Assembly (NCBI RefSeq): GCF_018323985.1
Contig: NZ_AP024590.1
Coordinates: forward strand, 868,001-932,000
Source of the DNA: Enterobacter kobei
GTDB lineage: Bacteria > Pseudomonadota > Gammaproteobacteria > Enterobacterales > Enterobacteriaceae
Length of the DNA stretch: 64,000 nucleotides
Reading direction: 5' to 3'
Shown: piece by piece, positions 50,770-59,447 of the stretch
Position numbering within the stretch: the stretch's first letter is position 1
Layout of the letters: the number at the start of each line of letters is the position of its first letter
The notes under the pieces: model-generated
The model's database searches: none
Told to the model about the DNA's origin: nothing
Seen by the model: the letters and a program-made list of their open reading frames with translations, nothing else
Made by a program: the position numbers and the translations under genes

Positions 50770-51845
50770 TGAGCCAACCACTAACGCTGACCCTGGCCCG
50801 ACGCGCGCCACGCCTGACCGGGCTGCTGTCCGGACTGATTTTAATGGCGCTGCTGGCACTGCCGTTTCTGGCTTTGCTGCCCGCCACGCACCCGCTGGCG
50901 ATCTCCACCTACACGCTGACGCTGATCGGCAAGATCCTCTGTTACGCTGTGGTCGCGGTAGCACTGGATCTGGTATGGGGTTATGCCGGAATGCTGTCGC
51001 TGGGGCACGGGCTGTTTTTCGCCCTCGGCGGCTACGCGATGGGCATGTATCTGATGCGCCAGGCCGCCGGCGACGGACTGCCGGCCTTTATGTCGTATCT
51101 GTCGTGGACGGAGCTGCCCTGGTTCTGGGCGGGCACGCAGTATTTTGCCTGGGCGCTGTGCCTGGTGATCCTCGTACCGGGGCTGCTGGCGCTGGTGTTT
51201 GGCTGGTTCGCTTTCCGCTCGCGCATTAAAGACGTCTACTTTTCGATTATGACGCAGGCGCTGACCTACGCCGGGATGCTGCTGTTTTTCCGCAACGAAA
51301 CCGGCTTTGGCGGCAACAACGGCTTTACCGGTTTCACCACGCTGCTGGGCTTTCCGGTTTCGGCTACCGGCACGCGCATCGGGCTGTTTATCGCCACCGT
51401 GCTGTTGCTGGCCGCCACGCTGCTGGTGGGCGTGCTGTTAACCCGCAGCAAGTTTGGCCGTGTGCTGACGGCGGTGCGTGACGCTGAGAACCGCCTGATG
51501 TTCTGCGGCTACGATCCGCGCGGCTTTAAGCTGTTCGTCTGGACGCTGTCAGCGGTGCTGTGCGGGCTGGCAGGGGCGCTGTATGTGCCGCAGGTGGGGA
51601 TCATCAACCCCGGCGAAATGTCGCCGACCAACTCCATCGAAGCGGCGATCTGGGTGGCGCTGGGCGGGCGCGGTTCGCTGATCGGCCCGATCCTCGGCGC
51701 GGGGATCGTCAACGGCGCGCGCAGCTGGTTTACCGTGGCCTTCCCGGACTTCTGGCTCTTTTTCCTCGGCCTGATGTTTATTCTGGTTACGCTGTTCCTG
51801 CCGCGTGGCGTGATCGGCCTTATTCAACGGAGGAAGCATGACTGA
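50769..51845 (+). CDS. urtC: Urea ABC transporter permease UrtC
   Basis: 358 residues, LivM-like with about nine membrane helices; conserved VALDLVWGYAGMLSLGHG near 62-79. Forms the membrane channel with UrtB. The 3' end overlaps urtD by 8 bp. Confidence 0.94.
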   Translation: MSQPLTLTLARRAPRLTGLLSGLILMALLALPFLALLPATHPLAISTYTLTLIGKILCYAVVAVALDLVWGYAGMLSLGHGLFFALGGYAMGMYLMRQAAGDGLPAFMSYLSWTELPWFWAGTQYFAWALCLVILVPGLLALVFGWFAFRSRIKDVYFSIMTQALTYAGMLLFFRNETGFGGNNGFTGFTTLLGFPVSATGTRIGLFIATVLLLAATLLVGVLLTRSKFGRVLTAVRDAENRLMFCGYDPRGFKLFVWTLSAVLCGLAGALYVPQVGIINPGEMSPTNSIEAAIWVALGGRGSLIGPILGAGIVNGARSWFTVAFPDFWLFFLGLMFILVTLFLPRGVIGLIQRRKHD

Positions 51846-52629
51846 TGCGCTCTTTACCCAGCCATTGCCGCAGGATCGCTATCGAAAGACCACCGATCCG
51901 GTGTTGCAGCTGGAAAAAATCAACGTCACCTTTGATGGTTTTCGCGCGTTGACGGACTTATCGCTGTCCATTGGCGTCGGTGAGCTGCGCTGTGTGATCG
52001 GCCCCAACGGGGCGGGAAAAACGACGCTGATGGATGTGATCACCGGCAAGACGCGGCCGCAGAGCGGGCAGGTGTTTTACGATCAGACCGTCAGCCTGCT
52101 GGAACTGTCGCCGGTGGAGATCGCCCGCGCGGGTATTGGCCGTAAATTCCAGAAACCGACGGTGTTTGAAGCGCTGAGCGTGCTGGAGAATCTGGAGATC
52201 GCCCAGAAAACCGATAAATCGGTATGGCACAGTTTACGGGCAAAACTGAACGGCGAGCAGCGCGATCGCATTGCGGAGGTGCTGGAGCTGCTGCGTCTTA
52301 GCGGGCATCAGCATCGCCCGGCGGGATTGTTGTCCCACGGGCAAAAACAGTTTCTGGAGATCGGCATGCTGCTGGTGCAGGAGCCACATTTATTGCTGCT
52401 TGATGAACCCGCCGCGGGCCTTACGGATGCGGAAACCGAGTATATCGCCGGGGTGTTCCGGGCGCTTGCGGGCAAGCACTCGCTGATGGTGGTGGAGCAT
52501 GATATGGGCTTTGTGGAAACCATTGCCGATCATGTGACCGTGCTGCATCAGGGGCAGGTACTGGCAGAAGGCTCGCTCGCGCAGGTGCAGGCGAACGAGC
52601 AGGTTATCGACGTTTATCTGGGGCGCTGA
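51838..52629 (+). CDS. urtD: Urea ABC transporter ATPase UrtD
   Basis: 263 residues. Walker A GPNGAGKTT near 57-65, signature LSHGQKQ near 165, Walker B LLLLDEPAAGL near 183 and switch His in VVEHDMGF. The LSHGQ variant signature is usual for UrtD. Two bases before urtE. Confidence 0.95.
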   Translation: MTDALFTQPLPQDRYRKTTDPVLQLEKINVTFDGFRALTDLSLSIGVGELRCVIGPNGAGKTTLMDVITGKTRPQSGQVFYDQTVSLLELSPVEIARAGIGRKFQKPTVFEALSVLENLEIAQKTDKSVWHSLRAKLNGEQRDRIAEVLELLRLSGHQHRPAGLLSHGQKQFLEIGMLLVQEPHLLLLDEPAAGLTDAETEYIAGVFRALAGKHSLMVVEHDMGFVETIADHVTVLHQGQVLAEGSLAQVQANEQVIDVYLGR

Positions 52630-52631
52630 TC

Positions 52632-53330
52632 ATGTTGCAGATTAAAGACTTACAACAGTATTACGGCGGCAGTCATATTCTGCGCGGCTTATCGTTCGAC
52701 ACCCCGCCGGGCGAGATCACCTGTTTACTGGGGCGCAATGGCGTGGGGAAAACCACGCTGCTGAAATGCCTGATGGGGCTGATCCCGGCGAAATCCGGCA
52801 CCATCCACTGGCAGGGCACGCTGATTAATAACGCGAAGCCGCACCAGCGCGTGCAGCAGGGGATTGCCTATGTGCCGCAGGGACGGGAGATTTTTCCGCG
52901 CCTGACGGTGGAAGAAAACCTGCTGATGGGGCTGTCGCGCTTTTCCGGCCGCGATGCGAAAAGCGTACCGGATGAGATCTACACGCTGTTCCCGGTACTG
53001 CGGGAAATGAAGCAGCGGCGGGGCGGCGATCTTTCCGGCGGTCAGCAACAGCAACTGGCGATTGGCCGTGCGCTGGCGTGTCGGCCACAACTGTTGATCC
53101 TTGATGAGCCAACCGAGGGGATCCAGCCGTCGGTGATCAAGGAGATCGGCGCGGTGATCCGCGGGCTGGCGAACCGGGGTGATATGGCGATTTTGCTGGT
53201 GGAGCAGTTTTACGATTTTGCCGCCGAGCTGGCGGATAATTATCTGGTGATGTCGCGCGGGGCGATTGTTCAGGCAGGGAAAGGGCATGAAATGGAGGCG
53301 CAGGGGGTGCGGCATCTGGTGGCGATTTAG
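52632..53330 (+). CDS. urtE: Urea ABC transporter ATPase UrtE
   Basis: 232 residues, LivF-like. Walker A GRNGVGKTT at 34-42, signature LSGGQQQQLAIGRAL near 135, Walker B LLILDEPTEGIQPS near 155. Last gene of the urea operon, followed by a BIME. Confidence 0.95.
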   Translation: MLQIKDLQQYYGGSHILRGLSFDTPPGEITCLLGRNGVGKTTLLKCLMGLIPAKSGTIHWQGTLINNAKPHQRVQQGIAYVPQGREIFPRLTVEENLLMGLSRFSGRDAKSVPDEIYTLFPVLREMKQRRGGDLSGGQQQQLAIGRALACRPQLLILDEPTEGIQPSVIKEIGAVIRGLANRGDMAILLVEQFYDFAAELADNYLVMSRGAIVQAGKGHEMEAQGVRHLVAI

Positions 53331-53345
53331 TGTTGTGCTGGAGGT

Positions 53346-53419
53346 TGCCCGGCGGCGCGTTGCTTGCCGGGCCTACGGCTGAAACCTGTAGGCCGGGTAA
53401 GCGGTAGCGCCACCCGGCA
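53346..53419. repeat. Pair of REP elements (BIME) after urtE
   Basis: Two inverted REP units at 53346-53376 (TGCCCGGCGGCGCG...GCCGGGCCTAC) and 53387-53419 (TGTAGGCCGGGTAAGCGG...CACCCGGCA), between convergent urtE and the dehydrogenase gene. Confidence 0.88.
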
Positions 53420-53430
53420 AAACAGTCACA

Positions 53431-54624
53431 TCACAAGGTCGCATTTCCGGCATGCAACCCCGGCACCAGGATCACCTTGCGGCACTCCTCCTGGCGTTTT
53501 TCGAAGATCTCATAGCCGCGCGCGGCATCTTCCAGCGGCATATGGTGGGTGACGATCTCTTCCGGCGTCAGATGGCCTTTTTCAATCAGCGCAAGCAGAT
53601 CCGGCAGGTACGCATGGACGTGCGTCTGACCCATTTTAAAGGTCAGGCCTTTGTCGAACGCATCGCCGAACATAAAGGCGTGAATGAAACCGGCGTAAAC
53701 GCCCGGCACGCTGAGCACGCCGCCGCGACGTACCGCCGCGATACCCTGACGCAACACTTTACCGCTGCTGCCTTCCAGCTTCAGGTTACTCAGTACCGTT
53801 TCGGTCAGGCTGCCTTTCGCTTCAAAGCCCACGGCGTCGATCACTGCATCCACGCCACGATGACCCGCGGTATGCTCAATGATGTAGGCCGCCGGATCGT
53901 CGTTGTCGTCAAAGTTGATCGGCACGATACCGTAACGCTGTTTGGCAAACTCCAGCCGGTAGTCGTTATGGTCGATCATAAAGATCAGCTCCGCACCCAT
54001 CAGGCGGGCGCAGGCCGCGCTCAGTAAACCCACCGGACCCGCGCCGAAGATCGCCACGCTGGAGCCTTGCTTGATATCCGCGTTTTTCACCGCCTGCCAG
54101 GCGGTGGGCAGAATATCTGACAGGAACAGCACTTTTTCGTCCGGCAGGGTATCCGGTACTTTGAACGGGCCGACGTTGGCTTTCGGTACGCGCACGTACT
54201 CAGCCTGACCGCCGGGAACACCACCGTAGAGTTTACTGTAGCCAAACAGCGCGGCGGGCGGCGTAATCGACTTCCGGTTTAAGGTCGCGCCGCCGCCACT
54301 GTTGGTGTTTTCACACGCGGAATACTGGTGCATATGACAGAAAAAGCAGTCACCGCAGGCGATGACAAAGGGGATCACTACGCGATCGCCTTTCGCGACA
54401 GCGTGCACATCTTTCCCCGTCTCGACCACTTCCCCCATAAATTCATGACCAAAAATATCGCCATGATCGGTGCCGGGGATCTTCCCGCGATAGAGGTGAA
54501 GATCCGAGCCGCAGATGGCGGTGGCGGTAACGCGCAGGATAATGTCATCTGCTGCTTCGATACTCGGATCGGGCATGGTATCGACACTGACTTTATGCGG
54601 GCCGTGATAGGTAAGTGCTTTCAT
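53431..54624 (-). CDS. Zinc-dependent alcohol dehydrogenase (formaldehyde-dehydrogenase-like)
   Basis: 397 residues, MDR superfamily. Catalytic zinc ligands C38 (ICGSDLHLYRG), H59-E60 (GHEF) and the structural cysteine cluster IACGDCFFCHMHQYSAC (about 89-105). NAD-binding IFGAGPVGLLSA near 190. Resembles glutathione-independent formaldehyde dehydrogenase-like enzymes of enterobacteria; substrate not known. Second gene of a two-gene operon with the SDR at 54,684 (59-bp gap), a pairing that suggests aldehyde or stress metabolism. Confidence 0.88.
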   Translation of the reverse strand: MKALTYHGPHKVSVDTMPDPSIEAADDIILRVTATAICGSDLHLYRGKIPGTDHGDIFGHEFMGEVVETGKDVHAVAKGDRVVIPFVIACGDCFFCHMHQYSACENTNSGGGATLNRKSITPPAALFGYSKLYGGVPGGQAEYVRVPKANVGPFKVPDTLPDEKVLFLSDILPTAWQAVKNADIKQGSSVAIFGAGPVGLLSAACARLMGAELIFMIDHNDYRLEFAKQRYGIVPINFDDNDDPAAYIIEHTAGHRGVDAVIDAVGFEAKGSLTETVLSNLKLEGSSGKVLRQGIAAVRRGGVLSVPGVYAGFIHAFMFGDAFDKGLTFKMGQTHVHAYLPDLLALIEKGHLTPEEIVTHHMPLEDAARGYEIFEKRQEECRKVILVPGLHAGNATL

Positions 54625-54683
54625 TGTGCTTAGCTCCGGTATCGTAATCGCGTGTTAAACAGAAACTCCGTCAGACCTTGCTG

Positions 54684-55589
54684 TTACAGCGTGCCGGTAC
54701 CGCCATCGGAGCACCATACCTGACCTGAACTGTAGCTGTTTTCATTGGATGCCAGCGTCACATAGATAGTGGCGATCTCGGCAGGCTGCCCCGGACGACC
54801 CAGCGGTGCAGAGGCACCAAACTGCTCCAGTTTTTCCTGAGGCTGGCCGCCACAGGCCTGCAATACCGTCCAGTATGGCCCCGGTGCCACCGCGTTCACG
54901 CGGATGCCTTCTTCCGCCAGCTGTTGCGCCAGGGATTTAGTAAAGGCGGCAATGGACGCTTTAGTCTGGGCATAGTCCAGCAGCGTCGGGCTTGGCTGGT
55001 AAGCCTGTACGGATGAGGTGTTGATGATCGACGCGCCGCGTGGCAGATAATCCAGCGCCGCTTTGGTGATCCAGAACATCGCATAGACGTTGGTTTTAAA
55101 GGTGGCGTCAAAATCTTCGGTGGACAGCTCGCGGATATGGTTGCGGAACTGCTGACGACCGGCGTTGTTCACCAGAAGATCCAGCCCGCCCAGCTCTTCA
55201 GCCGCCTGTTTGACCAGTTGCTGACAGAATGATTCGTCGCGAATATCACCCGGAATCGCGACCGCTTTGCGCCCTGCGGCACGAATAAGCTCAATCACCT
55301 CACGGGCATCTTCTTCTTCCGCGGGCAGATAGTTAATGGCCACATCTGCGCCTTCGCGGGCATAGGCAATCGCCACCGCGCGGCCAATACCGGAGTCACC
55401 GCCGGTGATCAGGGCTTTTCTGCCCTCCAGACGACCGCTGCCTTTATAGGAGGTTTCGCCGTGATCGGGGCGGGGATTCATTTTACAGGCCAGGCCAGGG
55501 AAGGGTTGATGCTGACGTTCAAACGGGGGTACCGGATAGCTATCTGCTGGGTTGGAGATACCTGCGGTCGTAACGTTTTTATTGCTCAT
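54684..55589 (-). CDS. SDR family oxidoreductase, YghA-like
   Basis: 301 residues from the ATG at 55589 after AGGAGCGCAGT; a further upstream in-frame ATG lacks similarity. NADP-type Rossmann motif TGGDSGIGRAVA near 53-64, NNAG near 135, Ser of TSSVQAYQPS and YAQTK (YxxxK) near 205. Related to E. coli YghA, including the N-terminal extension (PPFERQHQPFPG). Role unknown, probably aldehyde reduction or stress. Confidence 0.87.
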   Translation of the reverse strand: MSNKNVTTAGISNPADSYPVPPFERQHQPFPGLACKMNPRPDHGETSYKGSGRLEGRKALITGGDSGIGRAVAIAYAREGADVAINYLPAEEEDAREVIELIRAAGRKAVAIPGDIRDESFCQQLVKQAAEELGGLDLLVNNAGRQQFRNHIRELSTEDFDATFKTNVYAMFWITKAALDYLPRGASIINTSSVQAYQPSPTLLDYAQTKASIAAFTKSLAQQLAEEGIRVNAVAPGPYWTVLQACGGQPQEKLEQFGASAPLGRPGQPAEIATIYVTLASNENSYSSGQVWCSDGGTGTL

Positions 55590-55767
55590 ACTGCGCTCCT
55601 TCTGTGTGCCTTTGGGTCTATTAAGCATAGAGCATCAGCGGGAAATGCCAGGTTTCTCGGACTTTTGCACATAAAAAGTTGCTTAAAAGGCATTTACCGC
55701 TTCGTTTCGCCACCCTGGAAAAATCTGCAAGTGCCGACCTTACCTTGCGCTATGCCGGAAGGTGCCA

Positions 55768-55794
55768 AATACTTAGAGTATTAAACGATCGTTT
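55768..55794. promoter_or_regulatory. Adjacent palindromes upstream of the ycgZ-like gene
   Basis: AATACT-TAG-AGTATT (55768-55782), a perfect 6-bp inverted repeat, directly followed by the 12-bp palindrome AAACGATCGTTT (55783-55794), about 65 bp before the ycgZ-like start. In E. coli the ycgZ operon is repressed by the MerR-type BluR; whether this is such an operator is only a guess. Confidence 0.4.
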
Positions 55795-55856
55795 GCTGTC
55801 CCTGTTTACCGGTATGTCCGGGTGCAGCGACAAGCGATGATACAAGTGAGGATGTA

Positions 55857-56090
55857 GTGACAGACACTTACAACAATGCTTCTGGCAGCGATACATCAAC
55901 GCCTGCATTAACCCTCTCAAGCGGAGAGGAGATGCTGGGAACGGTGGTGATGGAAATGCTGCAATCCGGGCAGGAAATCAACAGGCATAGCCTGTGTGTT
56001 AAACTTGCCGCGAAGATTGACCTTTCGACCGATCCGGCGCTTGAGGCGCAAATCAGTGAATTGATTGGGCTTGTGTTAAAGAAAGGTTAA
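55857..56090 (+). CDS. ycgZ: YcgZ-like small regulatory protein
   Basis: 77 residues; GTG start with GAGGA four bases upstream. It aligns with E. coli YcgZ over the helical core: LGTVVMEMLQSGQEINRHSLCVKL against the YcgZ pattern LGEIV-EIL-DGRNLSRKSLCAKL, and the end ISELIGLVL against NALIGLLF. In E. coli YcgZ, YmgA, AriR and YmgC modulate Rcs signalling, colanic acid and biofilm in a cold- and blue-light-responsive operon. First of four small genes here. Confidence 0.78.
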   Translation: MTDTYNNASGSDTSTPALTLSSGEEMLGTVVMEMLQSGQEINRHSLCVKLAAKIDLSTDPALEAQISELIGLVLKKG

Positions 56091-56192
56091 TGAAACCGGG
56101 ATATATCCTTCAAAACTATATCTTTCCGGCGCAGACATAGCCATACTCACCGGGTTACACCGTGCCTAACGGTAACAATAATGAGAGGCTCA

Positions 56193-56480
56193 ATGAGCAA
56201 GAATGATAAGGAAAGACTGGTAGATACCATCATGGGAGAAGCGGTACTCCACCTTCTCGAAAATGATGACAACGTTTCCTTTGATGCGCTTATCGGCCAG
56301 TTACAGGAAAATTTACAGAGTGAAACCGACCGGGAAAAGCGGGATGCTTACCGGACTGCCATTAACGGTGTTCACCAGTTCAGGGCCTTGCAGACCAAAA
56401 CCGTCAGCACGCCTGGATCGTTAAAACAGAGTTTGCGCACCACGCTGGCGCAAAATAGCCCCTCTATCACCAAGCATTAA
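56193..56480 (+). CDS. YmgA-like small protein
   Basis: 95 residues from the ATG at 56193 (GAGAGG upstream; an ATG at 56181 is the alternative). Helical core GEAVLHLLENDDNVSFDALIGQLQ resembles YmgA (GQAVLQIL...NFSLQTLIKQL) and the position after a ycgZ-like gene agrees. The C-terminal 30 residues are polar and unlike E. coli. Assignment is by weak similarity plus context. Confidence 0.6.
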   Translation: MSKNDKERLVDTIMGEAVLHLLENDDNVSFDALIGQLQENLQSETDREKRDAYRTAINGVHQFRALQTKTVSTPGSLKQSLRTTLAQNSPSITKH

Positions 56481-56487
56481 TTCGTAC

Positions 56488-56514
56488 CTCTGCTTAACCT
56501 TCGGGTAAGCAGAG
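56488..56514 (+). terminator. UUCG-loop hairpin after the ymgA-like gene
   Basis: CTCTGCTTAACC, TTCG loop, GGTAAGCAGAG: 11 base pairs with one bulged A, 8 bp after the stop. No T-run follows, so it may be a processing or stability hairpin rather than a full terminator. Confidence 0.55.
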
Positions 56515-56617
56515 TCGCCCTTCTAATCAGACTTGCTCTGGCATGTTCCATCGATGCTCCTGTGACTTTGATCGTGGCCTGTGAGCCATAGAAGACCACA
56601 TTCCTCAAGTATCGAGA

Positions 56618-56836
56618 GTGAAATTGAAACAACATGAACAGATATGTCTTGAAAACATTCAAGAGGCTATCGGCGAGGCTGCGACTCATCTTATGAGTAT
56701 TGGTCATGCCATCGATGCCGAAAACATCGTCATGGTATTACGTGCGCGCAGTATGATGACGTCTGATCCGCAGCACCGGCAGGTTCTTGATGGAGCCTGT
56801 AAAATACTGAAGGTTCGTGTAAAAAAATCCGCGTAA
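56618..56836 (+). CDS. Small AriR/YmgA-type protein, unassigned
   Basis: 72 residues from a GTG at 56618; the ribosome site is weak. All-helical, with the AriR-like layout of two helices joined by a 'new box' (IGEAATHLMSIGHAIDAENIVMVLRARS). It resembles the AriR pattern (LGQAV-NLM-SG--V--KNIILSL-HSLE) but I cannot name it. It lies between the ymgA-like gene and the convergent ariR-like gene. Confidence 0.6.
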   Translation: MKLKQHEQICLENIQEAIGEAATHLMSIGHAIDAENIVMVLRARSMMTSDPQHRQVLDGACKILKVRVKKSA

Positions 56837-56908
56837 CCCTTGAATTCACACCGGCCCGCCGCGCGCGTTTCGCGGGGGACCGGGTGGATTTCCTTCTCTG
56901 ACCCAGGC

Positions 56909-57157
56909 TTATAAATCGTCCGGGGTTTGCTGAACGATCCTTTCCAGCGCACTGCGATAGACATCCAGTTTTACAACATCCTCTTCCGTTTCCAGCAAGC
57001 GGATCACCGCCAGAATAAGGTTCTTATTCGTCACCTCAATCTGATTGCTTCTCAGGCTCGCGGAAAGCTCATGGATGAACAGTCTTTCGGCTTCAAACGT
57101 CTGTGCGCTCTGGCCGAAATATTCATTCAACTGTTCTTCTGATGTCGCGCTGTGCAT
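56909..57157 (-). CDS. ariR: AriR/YmgB-like biofilm and acid-resistance regulator
   Basis: 82 residues on the strand opposite its presumed partners. The C-terminal half (TNKNLILAVIRLLETEEDVVKLD..., ending QQTPDDL) follows E. coli AriR ([23 protein letters not shown]..., ending RYTADDM) nearly position by position. AriR is a dimeric helical protein that acts on Rcs signalling, acid resistance and biofilm. The orientation differs from the E. coli ycgZ-ymgA-ariR-ymgC operon. Confidence 0.8.
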   Translation of the reverse strand: MHSATSEEQLNEYFGQSAQTFEAERLFIHELSASLRSNQIEVTNKNLILAVIRLLETEEDVVKLDVYRSALERIVQQTPDDL

Positions 57158-57312
57158 AAAAGATCCTCAAAATTCATATCGTTGCCCTCTTAATATGATG
57201 AGAGGGAATGTTTAGCCCAATAAAATTAGTCACCATTGTGATTATCCGCAATGTCAGAAATGAAAATTCTTCAAATATATTTACGCGCACATAAGTTTTT
57301 TTAGGAATGAGC

Positions 57313-58461
57313 TTATTCCTCCGCCAGCGCCTGTTTTAAATCTGCCAGCAGATCGTTTTCATCTTCAATACCCACTGACAGGCGGATTAATTGCGGCGTA
57401 ATGCCGTTAGCGAGGCGCTGTTCCAGCGGGATCGAGGCGTGGGTCATAAAGAAAGGCTGGCTCACCAGGCTTTCGACGCCGCCGAGGCTTTCCGCCAGGG
57501 TGAAAAGTGACAGTCGGCTGATGATCTGCGCGGCACGTTGTTCATCACCTTTCACCACAATTGAGATCATCCCGCCCGGTTGCGCCATCTGTCGACGGGC
57601 CAGCTGATACTGCGGATGCGATTCCAGCCACGGGAAATAGACCTGTTCCACTTGCGGCTGCTGTTCCAGCCACTGCGCCAGACGCAGGGCGTTGCTGCTG
57701 TGTCGCTCAATGCGCAGCGCCAGCGTGCGGATGCCGCGCAGGGTGAGGAAACTGCTGAAGGGATCGAGTACGCCGCCAACGGCATTTTGCAGATAGCCTA
57801 ATTGTTCGGCCAGCGCAGGACGATCGCCCACTACCGCCAGTCCGGCTACCACGTCCGAGTGACCATTAAGGTACTTGGTGGCGGAGTGCACCACGATGTC
57901 GAAACCCAGCTCAAGCGGACGGTGGATCAGCGGCGACGCAAAGGTGTTATCCGCCACGCTAATCACGTTATGACGCTTGGCGATAGCGGCAATGGCTTCC
58001 AGATCGGCCAGTTTCAGCAGCGGGTTGGTCGGCGTTTCTACCCAAATCATCCGCGTTTCCGGGCGGATCACCGCCTCCAGACCCGCCAGGTCATCCGGTT
58101 TCACCCAGCTCACCTGCAAGCCGGTGCTGCGGCGACGCACGTTCTCAATCAGGCGATATGTGCCACCGTACACATCGTCGATGGCGACAATGTGGCTGTC
58201 TTTGTCCAGCAGTTCCAGTACCGTGGAAATGGCGGCAAGGCCAGAGGCAAAGGCGTAGCCGCGCGTACCGCTCTCCAGTTCAGCGATGGCGGTTTCCAGC
58301 GCGTGGCGCGTCGGATTGCCGCTGCGGGAATATTCGTAGCCGGTATGCTGGCCCGGCGCAGGCTGGGCAAAGGTGGAGGTGGCATAAATTGGCGGCATCA
58401 CCGCGCCGTGCTGATCGTTAAACGCGCCGCTGTGCACGCTGAGGGTATTTAATGTTTTCAT
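57313..58461 (-). CDS. mtcC: Cystathionine gamma-lyase (reverse transsulfuration)
   Basis: 382 residues, Cys/Met-metabolism PLP family. Schiff-base lysine K196 in HSATKYLNGHSD; phosphate-binding YSRSGNPTRHALE near 44-56 and SGLAAIS near 73. Overlaps the upstream beta-synthase gene by 4 bp. With that gene it would convert homocysteine plus serine to cysteine, as described for mtcBC of Klebsiella pneumoniae. Gamma-synthase or methionine gamma-lyase activity cannot be excluded by sequence alone. Confidence 0.85.
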   Translation of the reverse strand: MKTLNTLSVHSGAFNDQHGAVMPPIYATSTFAQPAPGQHTGYEYSRSGNPTRHALETAIAELESGTRGYAFASGLAAISTVLELLDKDSHIVAIDDVYGGTYRLIENVRRRSTGLQVSWVKPDDLAGLEAVIRPETRMIWVETPTNPLLKLADLEAIAAIAKRHNVISVADNTFASPLIHRPLELGFDIVVHSATKYLNGHSDVVAGLAVVGDRPALAEQLGYLQNAVGGVLDPFSSFLTLRGIRTLALRIERHSSNALRLAQWLEQQPQVEQVYFPWLESHPQYQLARRQMAQPGGMISIVVKGDEQRAAQIISRLSLFTLAESLGGVESLVSQPFFMTHASIPLEQRLANGITPQLIRLSVGIEDENDLLADLKQALAEE

Positions 58462-59447
58462 TTTTCTTCCTTATACACATCGTTGATCAGACCCTGCTCG
58501 CGCAGCCAGTCGTCGTTAAACATTTTTGAGAGATATTTGTTACCGCTGTCGCAGGCAAAGGTGACGACGCGTTTCGGCGTGGTCTGGGCGGCGCAGTAGC
58601 GCAGCGCCGCGGTCAGCAGCGTGCCGGTGGACGAGCCTGCGAGTACGCCTTCGCGCTGTAACAGCAGGCGTGCGGTGGCAAACGCTTCGGCATCGCTGAC
58701 GCGGTACGCCTGTCTGACGCCGTCGATAAGCGCGAGCGGTGGGACAAAGTCTTCGCCGATGCCTTCCACCCGCCAGGAGCCTGCCTCGCCATGACGTCCG
58801 GTTTCCACCTGATCGGCAAGAATGGAGCCTTCAGGATCGGCCAGCACAAATTCGGTATGCGGCGAGTGGCGCGCAAACCAGGCTTGCAGGCCGCCGAGGG
58901 TGCCGCCGGACCCCACGCCAACGACAATGGCGTCCACACGGCCATTAAGCTGCTGGTGGATTTCAGCGGCGGTGGCGGCGTGAGCCAGCGGATTGGCCGG
59001 ATTGTTAAACTGGTCGATGTAATAGGCACCAGGCATGTCCTGCGCCAGGCGCAGGGCGTAATCCTGGTAATATTCCGGATGGCCTTTGGTGACGTCGGAG
59101 CGGGTGAGCACCACCTCAGCGCCGAGCGCGCGCAGATGGAAAATCTTCTCGCGGCTCATTTTATCCGGCACAACCAGCACCACTTTGTAGCCTTTTTGCG
59201 CGGCGATCAGTGCCAGCCCCAGCCCGGTATTGCCCGCCGTGGCTTCAATAATGGTGCCGCCCGGCTTGAGTAAACCTTCCCGCTCGGCGGCCTCGATCAT
59301 CGACAGCGCCACGCGATCTTTAATCGACCCGCCGGGGTTCTGATTTTCCAGTTTCAGGAACAGCTCACAGGGCCCGCGATGCAGCTTATGCAGCTGGAGC
59401 AGCGGCGTATGGCCAATCAATTCAGTGACAGAATGGGCAACAGACAT
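58458..59447 (-). CDS. mtcB: Cystathionine beta-synthase / cysteine synthase-like enzyme
   Basis: 329 residues, fold II PLP enzyme. PLP lysine K43 in NPGGSIKDR, Asn loop EATAGNTG near 69-76, GSGGT near 175, and CBS-type features EGIGEDFVPP and YLSKMFNDDWL near the end, absent from CysK/CysM. No C-terminal Bateman domain. First gene of the two-gene operon, divergent from metNIQ, so homocysteine use and methionine uptake appear linked. Confidence 0.85.
   Translation of the reverse strand: MSVAHSVTELIGHTPLLQLHKLHRGPCELFLKLENQNPGGSIKDRVALSMIEAAEREGLLKPGGTIIEATAGNTGLGLALIAAQKGYKVVLVVPDKMSREKIFHLRALGAEVVLTRSDVTKGHPEYYQDYALRLAQDMPGAYYIDQFNNPANPLAHAATAAEIHQQLNGRVDAIVVGVGSGGTLGGLQAWFARHSPHTEFVLADPEGSILADQVETGRHGEAGSWRVEGIGEDFVPPLALIDGVRQAYRVSDAEAFATARLLLQREGVLAGSSTGTLLTAALRYCAAQTTPKRVVTFACDSGNKYLSKMFNDDWLREQGLINDVYKEEK

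Noticed and set aside
53387..53419. JUMPstart/ops-like GCGGTAGCG before a polysaccharide operon
   Set aside because: The match lies inside a REP element after urtE and not upstream of any polysaccharide gene.
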